Below are positions 1-8,586 of a stretch of 64,000 nt of DNA, piece after piece. The translations under genes were made by a program, and so were the position numbers. The stretch is from positions 3,272,550 to 3,336,549 of the forward strand of contig NZ_CP090958.1 of the NCBI RefSeq assembly GCF_025787225.1. Direction: 5' to 3'. The stretch's first letter is position 1, and each line of letters starts with the position of its first letter. A model generated the notes under the pieces. That model saw nothing but the letters and a program-made list of their open reading frames with translations, ran no database searches and was not told where the DNA came from. Origin of the DNA: Saxibacter everestensis (GTDB lineage Bacteria > Actinomycetota > Actinomycetes > Actinomycetales > Brevibacteriaceae).

Positions 1-513
1 GGCCGATTCCCACACCTGCGCACCTGCGGCGAGGTCTTCGCGGGGCAATTCCCGGTAGCTGCCGAACCGGATCATTTCCATCCCGTTGTGATGCGCTACG
101 CCTGGTTCGGGCACCGACGCTCCGAAGCCGCCGACCACGCCAATCGCTAGCCGATCTGAACCGATAATCGCGGCCACCCGGTCGGCGGACCCGAGCCCGT
201 TCTGGATGGTTTGCACGACCGTGCCGGGGCCAATCAGGCCACGCGCCGAGGCAGCAGCCGCCTCGACATCGAAGGACTTAGTGGCGATGACGACCAGATC
301 CGATCTACCGATCCCTTCGGTGCTTGCCGACATGGATGCGAGCCGCACAGTGCGATCGCCGCTGATGCCATGCACCCGCAGGCCATTGGCATTCACCGCG
401 TTAATGTGGTCTTCCCAGAGCGTGACGCCGTGCACCTCATGGCCGGCGTACTGCATAAGGCCCGCGTAAACGGAACCCATCGCTCCGGCACCGATAATCG
501 TCACCTTTGCCAC
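1..513 (-). CDS. Ketopantoate reductase family protein (PanE/ApbA-like), 3' end outside window
   Basis: The 171 visible residues begin with a Rossmann dinucleotide-binding segment, VTIIGAGAMGSVYAG. The IATKSFD and QTIQNGLGS segments typical of the ApbA/PanE N-terminal domain follow, then GVVGGFGA. The family reduces 2-dehydropantoate or similar 2-keto acids with NADPH. The GTG start at 513 is chosen because a GGGAAGG ribosome-binding site lies just upstream; an ATG at 520 is out of frame. The C-terminal helical domain lies beyond base 1. The gene follows the GntR regulator on the same strand, so it may belong to that regulator's catabolic module rather than to pantothenate synthesis. Many paralogues of this family have unknown substrates, so no gene name is given. 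Confidence 0.85.
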   Translation of the reverse strand, partial: MAKVTIIGAGAMGSVYAGLMQYAGHEVHGVTLWEDHINAVNANGLRVHGISGDRTVRLASMSASTEGIGRSDLVVIATKSFDVEAAAASARGLIGPGTVVQTIQNGLGSADRVAAIIGSDRLAIGVVGGFGASVPEPGVAHHNGMEMIRFGSYRELPREDLAAGAQVWESA

Positions 514-575
514 TGGTCATCCTTCCCTAGTCCGAGCCTCAGGTCCCTGACGCGGGCGCCCGGCCTCTGGATTGC

Positions 576-617
576 GTCTGGCGCGGATCGCGAGACGTCT
601 GGCGCGGCTCGCGAGAC
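576..617. repeat. Tandem pair of 21-bp imperfect palindromes
   Basis: Two abutting copies (576-596 and 597-617) differ at one base. Each starts GTCTGGCGCGG, ends TCGCGAGAC, and can fold on itself through GTCT-GCG and CGC-AGAC arms. They lie four bases after the stop of the GntR gene, so they could act as a transcription terminator or attenuator for it. No U-run follows. Confidence 0.6.
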
Positions 618-620
618 CCG

Positions 621-1289
621 CTACGAATCCGCATCCGTCGAATAGTTCTCCAGCCGTTCCATCGTTTCGCTGCGCGCGTGCGTGATGTGGTCGCGTAGCG
701 CTTTCGCAGCCGCCGCCGGGTCCCGACTGTGCAGCGCGTCGACGATCAGGTGGTGTTCTTTGGCCGATCGTTCGTGGTGAGTGACGACGCTCATCGACTG
801 ATACGGGATGCTTTCCCACAGCCGGTTGATGAACTCAAGCATCAGCCCGGCGCCGGCCACCCGGTAGATGCGCTTGTGCAACACAGCGTTGAGCTCGGGC
901 AGATCGCTGTAGCGCGCCTCCGAGCACGCCGCATCGAAGTCCTGCAGGGCCTGATCGATACCCGCCAGGTCATCGTCGGTCATCTTCGCGGCCGCAAGCT
1001 CGATGGCATAGGGCTCCAGCAATAGCCTTAGCCGGTACACCTCTTCGGCCCGCGCCCGAGAGTACTCGGTGATCCAGGTGCCCCGATTCGAGTCCTGATG
1101 CACCAGCCCCTGACTCGCCAGTAACCGAAGCGCCTCCCGCACCGGAGTAAGGCTCATGCCCAGGTCGGACGCCAGTTCCGTCAGTGTGACCCGCTGACCG
1201 GGCTCCAATCGCCGGTCCAAGATGGCTTCGCGCAGGGCGTCATATGCGGCCTCGCTCTTGGTGCGCACGACCATCGGTTTCAACGTCAT
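621..1289 (-). CDS. GntR family transcriptional regulator, FCD (FadR-C) subfamily
   Basis: This is a 222-residue protein with an N-terminal winged helix-turn-helix at about residues 8-75. The segments AYDALREAILDRRLEPGQRV, LTELASDLGMSLTPVREAL and LLASQGLV are classic GntR. An all-helical FCD ligand domain of about 140 residues follows, with R..LEP.A and the late H..... H metal-binding histidine pattern (EHHLIVDAL, LRDHITHARS). It is divergent from the hydrolase/ABC/CoA operon starting near 1414 and so is the probable local repressor. Ligands of this subfamily are often small carboxylates, which suits the CaiB and CitE genes of that operon. The start is ATG 1289; an in-frame ATG five codons later is possible. 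Confidence 0.9.
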   Translation of the reverse strand: MTLKPMVVRTKSEAAYDALREAILDRRLEPGQRVTLTELASDLGMSLTPVREALRLLASQGLVHQDSNRGTWITEYSRARAEEVYRLRLLLEPYAIELAAAKMTDDDLAGIDQALQDFDAACSEARYSDLPELNAVLHKRIYRVAGAGLMLEFINRLWESIPYQSMSVVTHHERSAKEHHLIVDALHSRDPAAAAKALRDHITHARSETMERLENYSTDADS

Positions 1290-1368
1290 GGCAACATCCT
1301 AGGCTTCGGCCAACACCACTTGGCTCATGATCATAATTCATCATTGACATTTTATAAATAGAGGGAGG
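1290..1368. promoter_or_regulatory. Divergent promoter/operator region of GntR regulator and hydrolase-ABC operon
   Basis: This AT-rich 79-bp gap separates the GntR gene from the plus-strand operon. It holds a perfect 8-bp palindrome ATGATCAT at 1327-1334, a TTGACA hexamer at 1344-1349 and the AT-rich run TTTTATAAATA. The palindrome is a candidate GntR site, but it is short, and -10 elements cannot be assigned with confidence. Confidence 0.4.
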
Positions 1369-1413
1369 ATGATCCCTTTTAAGCGAACTTCCAACGGCGG
1401 AGGGCAGCGAACG

Positions 1414-2208
1414 GTGGCATTTACGCCAGACACCTGGAGTGACCAAGGTGGTCGCACGGCGATCTACGCCTTGCCTAGCGACCAGCGATTCTCGTATTGC
1501 CTGTTCCACCCCCAGCACGCCGAGCCGCCTCGAGGCCTACTCGTCGCTATCCATGGCACCGAACGCGATGTCATCGGCACCCGCGAGGCATTCATCCCGT
1601 TTGCTGCCGCCAATAACCTTGTGATCCTGGCTCCGCTGTTTCCGGCCGGGATCCAGGCGGCCGACGACGTCGACGGGTACAAGCTGTTGCAGGCCGGGCT
1701 CCCCCGCTACGATCAGCTGCTGCTGAGCATGGTCGACGAGGCCGGACGACGACTGAGGCTGCCACGGTCCGACATCTACCTGTGCGGGTTTTCCGGCGGC
1801 GCTCAGTTCGCGCATCGGTTTCTCTACCTGCATTCCGATCGCGTCGCCGCGGTCAGCATCGCGGCTCCGGGCCGGATCACGCCGCTCGACGACAGCGCGG
1901 ACTGGTGGCACGGCACCGGCAATATCGCCGTACTGTTCGGTCAAGTCATCGACCGGGCCCGAATCCGCGACGTCGTGACGCATGTCGTCGTCGGCGCCGA
2001 CGATGTCGGGACAGCTGAGCATGGCGACCGGGTGCAGCATGCCAGACGGCTTCATGCCAGCTTCCGCGATCACGGGGTCCGGGCCCGACTCGACATCGTG
2101 CCCGGCGTTCAGCACCAGCTGGCCGGGCTCGTTCCGGCAATATCTGACTTCTTCACGACCTGCCTTCAGGACACACCACAGAGCACAACACACGAAAGGG
2201 CAAGCTGA
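1414..2208 (+). CDS. Alpha/beta hydrolase (PHB-depolymerase/feruloyl-esterase-like)
   Basis: This alpha/beta-hydrolase fold protein shows the oxyanion segment LLVAIHGTERD and a nucleophile elbow GFSGGA (Ser near residue 129). An aspartate follows in VVGADDVGT and a late histidine in VPGVQHQLAG, giving a plausible Ser-Asp-His triad. No signal peptide is visible, so it is probably cytoplasmic and may hydrolyse an ester or amide after uptake. I prefer GTG 1414 because GGAGGG lies 9 bases upstream. ATG 1369 is also in frame (279 residues), but its GGGAGG abuts the start codon. The stop overlaps the start of the binding-protein gene (TGATG). The substrate is unknown. Confidence 0.75.
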   Translation: MAFTPDTWSDQGGRTAIYALPSDQRFSYCLFHPQHAEPPRGLLVAIHGTERDVIGTREAFIPFAAANNLVILAPLFPAGIQAADDVDGYKLLQAGLPRYDQLLLSMVDEAGRRLRLPRSDIYLCGFSGGAQFAHRFLYLHSDRVAAVSIAAPGRITPLDDSADWWHGTGNIAVLFGQVIDRARIRDVVTHVVVGADDVGTAEHGDRVQHARRLHASFRDHGVRARLDIVPGVQHQLAGLVPAISDFFTTCLQDTPQSTTHERAS

Positions 2209-3407
2209 TGTCCAAGGAATCGGCACGCGATATCAACCTGGCAGCCATCCGTACCTCGCTCGATCGGCGCAGGTTCATCCGCGGAGCGCTGTGGGCCGGA
2301 ACCTCGATCGTCGGCGTCGGAGCGCTCAGCAGTTGCGGCGGGGGTGGCGATTCGGGATCCGGGGGCGAGAAGACTGTGCCCAAAGAGGACCGACCGGAAT
2401 ATTATCCGGATGACTACGACTCCATCGTTGAGGGCTCCAAGAAGGAAGAGAAGCTCACCATCTACTCGAATATGGCCGAGTACAACTGGAAGCCGATCTC
2501 AGACGCCTTCAACGCCCTGTATCCATGGCTGACCATTTCGACCAACAACCTGGACAGCGCGGAGGTGTTTCAGAAGTACTACAGCGAGTCGGCCAGCGGC
2601 ACCTCGCCCGCCTCGTTGATGGTTTCCGGCGACCCGACCAGTTGGATCGACTACATCGAGAGCAAGAAGGCCGCGGCAGACTACGAATCACCGGAGACGG
2701 ACAAGCTGCCCGATATGGGCCAGCCGCTGCCGGGTCTTTACACGTTCTCAGCCGACCCGATCCTGATGGGATACAACAAGACCCTGCTGCAGGAGGATCA
2801 GTACCCAACCGGGCTGGCCTCGCTGGCAACTCTCGCCGAGAGCGATCCAGACGCCTACAAGGACAAGATCACCACCTACGATGTCCAGAACAGCTTCGGC
2901 TACTCGATCGAATACAACTGGGCAAAGCAACGGCCTCAGGGCTGGGACACCCTGAACAAGCTACTGCCGTTCGTACGGGCCGAGCAATCGTCGGGCCCGA
3001 TGGTGGAGAAGATCAACTCCGGCGAATACCTGGCGGGTTTCTTCCTCTCGTCCACCGTGGTGATTCCGCAAGCAGAGAAGTCCGGCGCGATCCTCGGCTG
3101 GGGCTACATCGACGACGGCACCCCGATGTTCCTGCGGGGCATGTCGATTCCCAAGACCGCGCCGGAACCGAACGCGGCACGGCTGATGCTCGACTTCCTG
3201 CTCTCGCACGCCGGCCAGATTTCGGTCTTCCAGGGCGGATTCACCCCGTATCGGGAAGACGTGACGAAGGACGAGGCTCCGCGCAACTACAACGCCATCG
3301 TGGAGGAAGTCGGTCAGGACAACATCGTCACCGTCGGCTACGACCCGATCAGCAAGGCCGACGAAAAGGCCTTCATCGACAAGTGGAACGCCGGCATGGA
3401 GGGCTGA
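2208..3407 (+). CDS. ABC transporter substrate-binding lipoprotein (iron(III)/carboxylate type, family 1)
   Basis: This is a 399-residue exported lipoprotein. A twin-arginine motif (DRRRFIRG) precedes a hydrophobic stretch and a lipobox LSSC followed by a Gly/Ser linker. The mature part resembles periplasmic iron/thiamine/putrescine-type binding proteins, with KEEKLTIYSN near its start and FQGGFTPYREDV near the end. It captures a ligand outside the membrane for the permease and ATPase encoded next. The CaiB and CitE genes in the same operon argue for an organic acid rather than iron. It starts inside the hydrolase stop codon, and the permease begins 48 bp downstream. Confidence 0.85.
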   Translation: MSKESARDINLAAIRTSLDRRRFIRGALWAGTSIVGVGALSSCGGGGDSGSGGEKTVPKEDRPEYYPDDYDSIVEGSKKEEKLTIYSNMAEYNWKPISDAFNALYPWLTISTNNLDSAEVFQKYYSESASGTSPASLMVSGDPTSWIDYIESKKAAADYESPETDKLPDMGQPLPGLYTFSADPILMGYNKTLLQEDQYPTGLASLATLAESDPDAYKDKITTYDVQNSFGYSIEYNWAKQRPQGWDTLNKLLPFVRAEQSSGPMVEKINSGEYLAGFFLSSTVVIPQAEKSGAILGWGYIDDGTPMFLRGMSIPKTAPEPNAARLMLDFLLSHAGQISVFQGGFTPYREDVTKDEAPRNYNAIVEEVGQDNIVTVGYDPISKADEKAFIDKWNAGMEG

Positions 3408-3455
3408 TCCGATGCCTGACCAGCACCCATCACGCAGTCGGAGCCGGAGGCGGTC

Positions 3456-5204
3456 ATGAGCACGCAAGCCCCCACGCCGTGGAGGGCCGGTGAGCTACCG
3501 GCCCCTCGCTACCATCGGCTTCTCGGCCAGGGCAAGGCGACCTGGATCCAGTACGGCGTCTTCGTCCTCACCGTCCTCCTGGTTCTGGCACCGCTCGCGC
3601 CAACTGTCTACCAATCGCTTTTGGACCGGGCACTGTATGCCGACGGCAAGATTTTCACACCGGACAACTATGTCCGGCTGTTCACAACGGCCGGCTTCGG
3701 CAAGGTGGTGCTGAACAGCCTGTACTTCGCCACACTCACCACCGTGATCGCCGTCGGCCTGTCCCTGGTGCTCGCGGTGCTTGTCGTCCGCACCCGGGTG
3801 CCCGGCGGACGGGTGCTGGGTTCGCTACTGCTGTGGCCGATCTATATCTCCCCGCTGGTGATGGCGTTCGGTTACATCCTGATGTACGGGCCTTCCGGCT
3901 TCGTCAGCATTGCGGCCCGAGCCGTTTTCGGCACCGTGCCGTGGAACCTGTACTCGATTCCAGGGATGGCTCTCGCACAAGCGATCACCCTGGTGCCGAT
4001 CGGTTATCTTTACTGCTCCGGCGCGCTCAAACTTGCCGATCCGCAGCTGGAGGCCGCTGCCAGAACGTGCGGCGCCGGCCCGCTGCGCATCCTCTGGACT
4101 GTCGTGCTGCCCATGGTCCGCCCGGCCGTGCTGTATTCGGCGCTACTCATTTTCAGCACCTCGATCGAGGAACTCAGCATCCCGCTGCTGCTCGGCCGCC
4201 CGGAAGGCATCGAACTGTTCTCCAGCTTCATCTACATCAACGGACTGGCCAAGTCCGACCCGGACTACGGCATAGTCGGAGCGGCATCGGTCGTCACCCT
4301 GGCGGTGATGGCCATTCTGATCACGATCCAGGCGCTCTCGCTGCGAAACGCCCGCCGGTTCGTTGCGGTCAGCGGCAAGGCGAGCCGTCCTCGTCTGCTG
4401 GATATCGGTGGCCTGCGCTGGGTTGGCTTCATCTTCGCGGTGCTCTACATCGTCTTCGGGCCGCTGCTTCCAATCCTCGGCCTAGTGCTCCGGGCATTCA
4501 CCCAGCTGCTCACCCCGCTGGTCAACCCGCTCACCCTGCTGACCCTGGACAACTTCATCCTGGTGTTCCAGTACCCGGCGTATGTCGACTCGATCAAGAA
4601 CTCGATGATCGTGGCCCTGATCGGGGCGATCATCACGACGCTGTTCGTGTCCGTCGTGGTGTTGGTGGCCCGGCGCTCGAAGTTCCGATTCACCAAGGTG
4701 CTCGAGTTCACCTCGCTCACCCCGCAGGTGATGCCGGGCCTGATCATCGGCATCGGTTTCTTCTGGGCGTTCGCGCTGATCGGGCCACTGAACGCCATCA
4801 ACGGCACCCTGATTGCACTGATCATCGCGTTCAGCACCCGGTCGATTCCGGCCGCGTTCGGCGCCATCGCTCCTCTGGTGATGCAGATCGGCGAGGAGCT
4901 CGACAACGCCGCCCGAACCCTGGGCGCGGACTGGTGGCGGACGTTCAGTCGCATCCTGTTCAAGCTGATAGTGCCGGCGATGTTCTCCGCATTCGTGCTG
5001 CTGTTCGTGCAGATGTTCAAGGAGTTCACCCCAGCGGTGTTCCTGGCCAGCGCCGACTCCCAGGTGATCGGTACCACCACCCTGCAGCTGTGGCTCAACG
5101 GCAACAGCGGTTCGGTGGCGGCCCTGTCGTGCATCCAGATCGGAATCACCGCAATCGTCGTCATCATTGCCGGAAGAGTATTGAAGGTGCGTTCATATGC
5201 CTGA
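3456..5204 (+). CDS. ABC transporter permease, fused two-domain (FbpB/iron(III) type)
   Basis: This 582-residue integral membrane protein contains two consecutive binding-protein-dependent permease domains. The first spans about residues 60-280 and the second about 370-580. Both carry an EAA-type loop for ATPase contact: EAAARTCGAGPLR in the first and DNAARTLGADWWR in the second. About twelve membrane segments are apparent. Such fused permeases are typical of Fe3+/thiamine/putative 2-aminoethylphosphonate importers and replace the usual heterodimer. GGAGG precedes the ATG at 3456. The 3' end overlaps the ATPase gene by 8 bp. Confidence 0.9.
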   Translation: MSTQAPTPWRAGELPAPRYHRLLGQGKATWIQYGVFVLTVLLVLAPLAPTVYQSLLDRALYADGKIFTPDNYVRLFTTAGFGKVVLNSLYFATLTTVIAVGLSLVLAVLVVRTRVPGGRVLGSLLLWPIYISPLVMAFGYILMYGPSGFVSIAARAVFGTVPWNLYSIPGMALAQAITLVPIGYLYCSGALKLADPQLEAAARTCGAGPLRILWTVVLPMVRPAVLYSALLIFSTSIEELSIPLLLGRPEGIELFSSFIYINGLAKSDPDYGIVGAASVVTLAVMAILITIQALSLRNARRFVAVSGKASRPRLLDIGGLRWVGFIFAVLYIVFGPLLPILGLVLRAFTQLLTPLVNPLTLLTLDNFILVFQYPAYVDSIKNSMIVALIGAIITTLFVSVVVLVARRSKFRFTKVLEFTSLTPQVMPGLIIGIGFFWAFALIGPLNAINGTLIALIIAFSTRSIPAAFGAIAPLVMQIGEELDNAARTLGADWWRTFSRILFKLIVPAMFSAFVLLFVQMFKEFTPAVFLASADSQVIGTTTLQLWLNGNSGSVAALSCIQIGITAIVVIIAGRVLKVRSYA

Positions 5205-6333
5205 TCTGATCGTCGAGGGACTGCGGGTGGAGTTCAACGGGCAGGCGGCCGTCAAGGACGTCTCGTTCACCGTCAACGATGGCGAGTTCTTCACCCTGCT
5301 CGGCCCGAGTGGGTGCGGCAAGACGACGACACTGTCATCGATCGCCGGACTGGAAAAGCCATCCGGCGGCGTCATCCGGGTCGGCTCCGAGGTTTTCGTG
5401 GATGCCGCCCGGCACCGGTTCCTCACCCCGGAGGAACGCAATCTGGGCATGGTCTTCCAGTCCTACGCGCTATGGCCGCATATGACCGTTGAAGCGAACC
5501 TCGCGATGCCGCTGAAGATCCGGAAGGTCGCCAGGGCGGAGCAGGACGCCAGGATCGGCGACGCACTCGACCAGGTCGGCCTGCTGCCCTATCGCAAGCG
5601 CTATCCGCATGAGCTGTCCGGCGGACAGCAGCAGCGCGTAGCACTGGCAAGGGCACTGGTGTATTCGCCGAAGGTCCTGCTGCTCGACGAGCCGTTGTCG
5701 AACCTGGACGCCAAGCTGCGCGATCGGGCCCGGGCCTGGCTCAAGGATCTGCAACAGAGCGTGGGCATCACCACGATTTACGTTACGCACGACCAGCTGG
5801 AGGCTCTTTCACTGTCGGATCGGCTGGCAGTGATGGGCGAGGGCGAAATGCTGCAGGTCGGCACGCCAAACGAAATCTATGACCATCCGAGCAGCCTCGC
5901 GGTCGCGGACTTCATCGGCCGGTGCAGTTTCTTCCGGGCCCAGGTGTTGGAGAACGAGAACGGAACCCTCGTCGTCGACCTGCTCGACGGCAAGGGCGCG
6001 ATCCGGGTCCAATCGGATCAGCAGTTCGCCAGGGGCACCAGCGTCACCGTCGGCGTCCGGTCCGAGCTGCTCAAGGTAACCCCGCCGCGCACGGACGTTC
6101 CGGCAATTTCGGTCAATGCGATTCCGGCGGAGCTCAAGAAGGTCTCCTACGTGGGAGCACGCTACGAGTTCGAGCTAATGGCCGCCGGGCAGCTGATGTT
6201 TGCCGAGGGCGATCGGAAACTGACCGACGACCAGGTGTGGCTCACCGTTCCTGCCGAAGGCGTCTTCGTCTTCGCCGAGGAGATCCCGAAGGAGAAACTC
6301 GCCAATGATCCAGTGGCCGAGGTGGTTTCATGA
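5197..6333 (+). CDS. ABC transporter ATP-binding protein (FbpC/PotA type)
   Basis: This 378-residue importer ATPase has Walker A GPSGCGKTT, a Q-loop (GMVFQSYALWPHMTV), signature LSGGQQQRVALARAL, Walker B VLLLDEPLSNLD and H-loop VTHDQLEA. A C-terminal TOBE-like regulatory domain of about 140 residues follows. It energises the fused permease encoded directly upstream, overlapping it by 8 bp. The stop overlaps the CaiB gene start (ATGA), so translation is probably coupled. Confidence 0.92.
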   Translation: MPDLIVEGLRVEFNGQAAVKDVSFTVNDGEFFTLLGPSGCGKTTTLSSIAGLEKPSGGVIRVGSEVFVDAARHRFLTPEERNLGMVFQSYALWPHMTVEANLAMPLKIRKVARAEQDARIGDALDQVGLLPYRKRYPHELSGGQQQRVALARALVYSPKVLLLDEPLSNLDAKLRDRARAWLKDLQQSVGITTIYVTHDQLEALSLSDRLAVMGEGEMLQVGTPNEIYDHPSSLAVADFIGRCSFFRAQVLENENGTLVVDLLDGKGAIRVQSDQQFARGTSVTVGVRSELLKVTPPRTDVPAISVNAIPAELKKVSYVGARYEFELMAAGQLMFAEGDRKLTDDQVWLTVPAEGVFVFAEEIPKEKLANDPVAEVVS

Positions 6334-7568
6334 GCGACGGCGGTCAGGAATCGGGTTCGGCTCCGGGGGCTGGTTCGGTTTCTAGCGCCGGGCCGCTGGC
6401 CGGCGTCAGGGTGCTCGACCTGTCGCGGCTGGTCGCCGGCAACCAGCTGACCATGTTGCTGGGCGACTTCGGCGCCGAAGTGATCAAGGTCGAGCAACCC
6501 GGGCGTGGCGATACGCTGCGCAACTGGACCGTCAAGGATTCGGAGATCTTTTGGAAGGTGTACGCGCGCAACAAGCGCAGCATCGCCCTTGACCTGAAGA
6601 ACGAGCAGGCCAGGCAGCTCCTGCTTCGGCTGGTGCAGGTCGCCGATGTCCTGGTGGAGAGTTTCCGGCCGGGAACTCTGGAGCGTCTTGGCCTCGCCCC
6701 TGCGACCCTGCTGGAACGCAATCCAAAACTGATCGTGACACGCATCTCCGGCTGGGGCCAGACCGGTTCGATGTCCACCGAACCCGGCTTCGGCACCCTG
6801 ATCGAGGCGATGTCGGGACTGGCAGCCATGAATGGCTTCGCCGACCGGGAGCCGGTGCTGCCCCCAGGAGCCCTGGCCGATATGATCTCCGGAACCTACG
6901 GAGCATTCTCGGTGCTCGCCGCGCTGCGCCATGTCGAGGCTGGTGGCCCCGGCCAGGTGATCGATCTGTCGCTGTTCGAGCCGCTGTTTTCAGTGCTTGG
7001 TCCGCAGGCCGCCGCCTACCAGCTGACCGGAAAGGTGCCGGAGCGGACGGGCAGCCGCTCGACGTCCAGCGCGCCGCGCAACGTATACCAAGCCGCCGAC
7101 GGGCAGTGGCTGGCGCTTTCCGGCTCCACTCAGACGATGGCCGAGCGGATCTTCCGGACTATCGGCCGACCGGAACTCATCGATGATCCCCGATTCGGCA
7201 ACAATGCCGCCCGGCTACGCCATGTCGGAGAACTCGACGCAATCCTCGGCGACTATTTCGGCGCACACACACTTGAGGTGAACCTTGCCCGGATGCGCGC
7301 GGCCGGGGTAACCGTCGCCCCGGTGATGGATATTGCCGGCCTAATGCAGACGGAGTATTTCAGGACCCGTGATGTCGTGACGAACGGGCCGGATGCGGAC
7401 GGAACAAACTCAGTGCCGATGCAGGCGGTGGTTCCGCGGATGGGCGGAACACCGGGCGGCATCCGTGCCCCCGCGCCGGCGCTCGGCCAGCACAACAAGG
7501 ACATCGTCACCGAGCTGGTGCCCGATGCCGACTGGGACGAACTGAACGAGAACGGAGTATTCGGATGA
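6330..7568 (+). CDS. CaiB/BaiF family (class III) CoA-transferase
   Basis: The 412-residue protein has the family N-terminus (LAGVRVLDLSRLVAGNQ, LGDFGAEVIKVEQPGRGD) and NKRSIALDLKN. The conserved Asp that forms the acyl intermediate appears in GALADMISGTYGAFSVLAAL, and GQVIDLSLFEPL follows. Class III enzymes move CoA between carboxylic acids, for example succinyl-CoA to an imported acid. The next gene encodes a CitE-type lyase. A CaiB plus CitE pair is the logic used for citramalate or malate-like 3-hydroxyacids: activation to the CoA ester, then retro-Claisen cleavage. That substrate assignment is inference. The start overlaps the ATPase stop. Confidence 0.9.
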   Translation: MSDGGQESGSAPGAGSVSSAGPLAGVRVLDLSRLVAGNQLTMLLGDFGAEVIKVEQPGRGDTLRNWTVKDSEIFWKVYARNKRSIALDLKNEQARQLLLRLVQVADVLVESFRPGTLERLGLAPATLLERNPKLIVTRISGWGQTGSMSTEPGFGTLIEAMSGLAAMNGFADREPVLPPGALADMISGTYGAFSVLAALRHVEAGGPGQVIDLSLFEPLFSVLGPQAAAYQLTGKVPERTGSRSTSSAPRNVYQAADGQWLALSGSTQTMAERIFRTIGRPELIDDPRFGNNAARLRHVGELDAILGDYFGAHTLEVNLARMRAAGVTVAPVMDIAGLMQTEYFRTRDVVTNGPDADGTNSVPMQAVVPRMGGTPGGIRAPAPALGQHNKDIVTELVPDADWDELNENGVFG

Positions 7569-8449
7569 CTGGGGACGACGGAATCTTCTGGAGGTCGCTG
7601 CTATACGTGCCGGTAACCTCGCGCCGGTTCGTCGAGAAGGCCCACACCCGCGGCGCGGACGCCATCCAGCTGGACGTGGAGGACAGCATCCCGCCTGGCG
7701 AAAAGGATGCGGCCCGCCGCCTGCTTCCGGCCGCAATCGACGAGGTGGCCGGTCACGGCGTCGACGTCGTGGTGCGGATCAACCGGCCGTGGCGGATAGC
7801 GATCCGAGATCTCGAAGTCGCCGTCCGGCCCGGGGTTCGAGCGCTGGCCTTGCCGAAGGTAGCCAGCGCGGACCATCTGCGGATCATCGACGAGGTGGTG
7901 ACCGAGCTGGAGTCGGCCGCCGGGATGCCCGTAGGCACGGTGCGATTCGTGGCGATGGTCGAAACCGTGGCGGGCTTCTGGCGATTGCAGGAGATCGCCG
8001 GCGCATCGCCGCGGGTGGTTGCGCTGACCCTTGGCTCCGAGGACTTCGCCACCTCGAGCGGCATCCCGCCGGAGCCGGACCTGCAACTCGTGCCCAACCA
8101 GATGACGGTTCTCGCCGCGCGGGCTGTTGGCGTTCTCCCGATCGGGCTGGTGAGTTCGATCGCGAACTATCAGGATCAGGATGCCTTCCGGCAGACGGTG
8201 CTCGACTCTCGGCGGCAGGGCTTCGTCGGCGCGAGCGCAATACACCCCAGCCAGGTGCCGATAATCAACGAGGGCTTCTCTCCGACCGCGGACGAGGTCG
8301 AACTGGCACGCCGGATGCTTGCCGAATTCGATGCCGCCGCGGAATCGGGCATCGGGGCCATTCAGTTCGACGGCAAAATGGTGGACGAGCCAATTGTCCA
8401 GCGCGCCCGGGCACTTCTGCAGCTCGCGGATCGAGTGGCCAGCAGATAG
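7565..8449 (+). CDS. HpcH/HpaI (CitE-like) CoA-ester lyase
   Basis: This 294-residue TIM-barrel protein of the citrate-lyase beta/malyl-CoA lyase family begins SLLYVPVTSRRFVEKA. The metal-binding DVEDSIPPGEKD, the CoA/substrate Arg in VVVRINRP and the LTLGSEDFA segment (Glu/Asp metal ligand) follow. GFVGASAIHPSQV is also conserved. The family cleaves (3S)-malyl-, citramalyl- or citryl-CoA-like esters to a CoA ester plus a keto acid. It overlaps the CaiB gene by 4 bp, so the product of that CoA-transferase is its likely substrate. It is the last gene of the operon. Confidence 0.88.
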   Translation: MTGDDGIFWRSLLYVPVTSRRFVEKAHTRGADAIQLDVEDSIPPGEKDAARRLLPAAIDEVAGHGVDVVVRINRPWRIAIRDLEVAVRPGVRALALPKVASADHLRIIDEVVTELESAAGMPVGTVRFVAMVETVAGFWRLQEIAGASPRVVALTLGSEDFATSSGIPPEPDLQLVPNQMTVLAARAVGVLPIGLVSSIANYQDQDAFRQTVLDSRRQGFVGASAIHPSQVPIINEGFSPTADEVELARRMLAEFDAAAESGIGAIQFDGKMVDEPIVQRARALLQLADRVASR

Positions 8450-8462
8450 TAGCGGCCCGTGA

Positions 8463-8512
8463 GGACCGCGAACTCTGTGCAAGCCTTATCTGCGGATCGC
8501 GAAGCCCGTGCA
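8463..8512. repeat. Pair of related 19-bp direct repeats in a convergent gap
   Basis: GGACCGCGAACTCTGTGCA (8463-8481) and GGATCGCGAAGCCCGTGCA (8494-8512) agree at 15 of 19 positions. They lie between the CitE-like gene and the convergent hypothetical gene. No clear terminator hairpin with a T-run is visible in this 137-bp gap. Confidence 0.3.
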
Positions 8513-8586
8513 GGAACGAAGTCCGCGCCCCTCACCGGGAGCCGGGCTAGCAGCAGCCGCCCCGCATCCCGCGCCGACGGAGGAGG

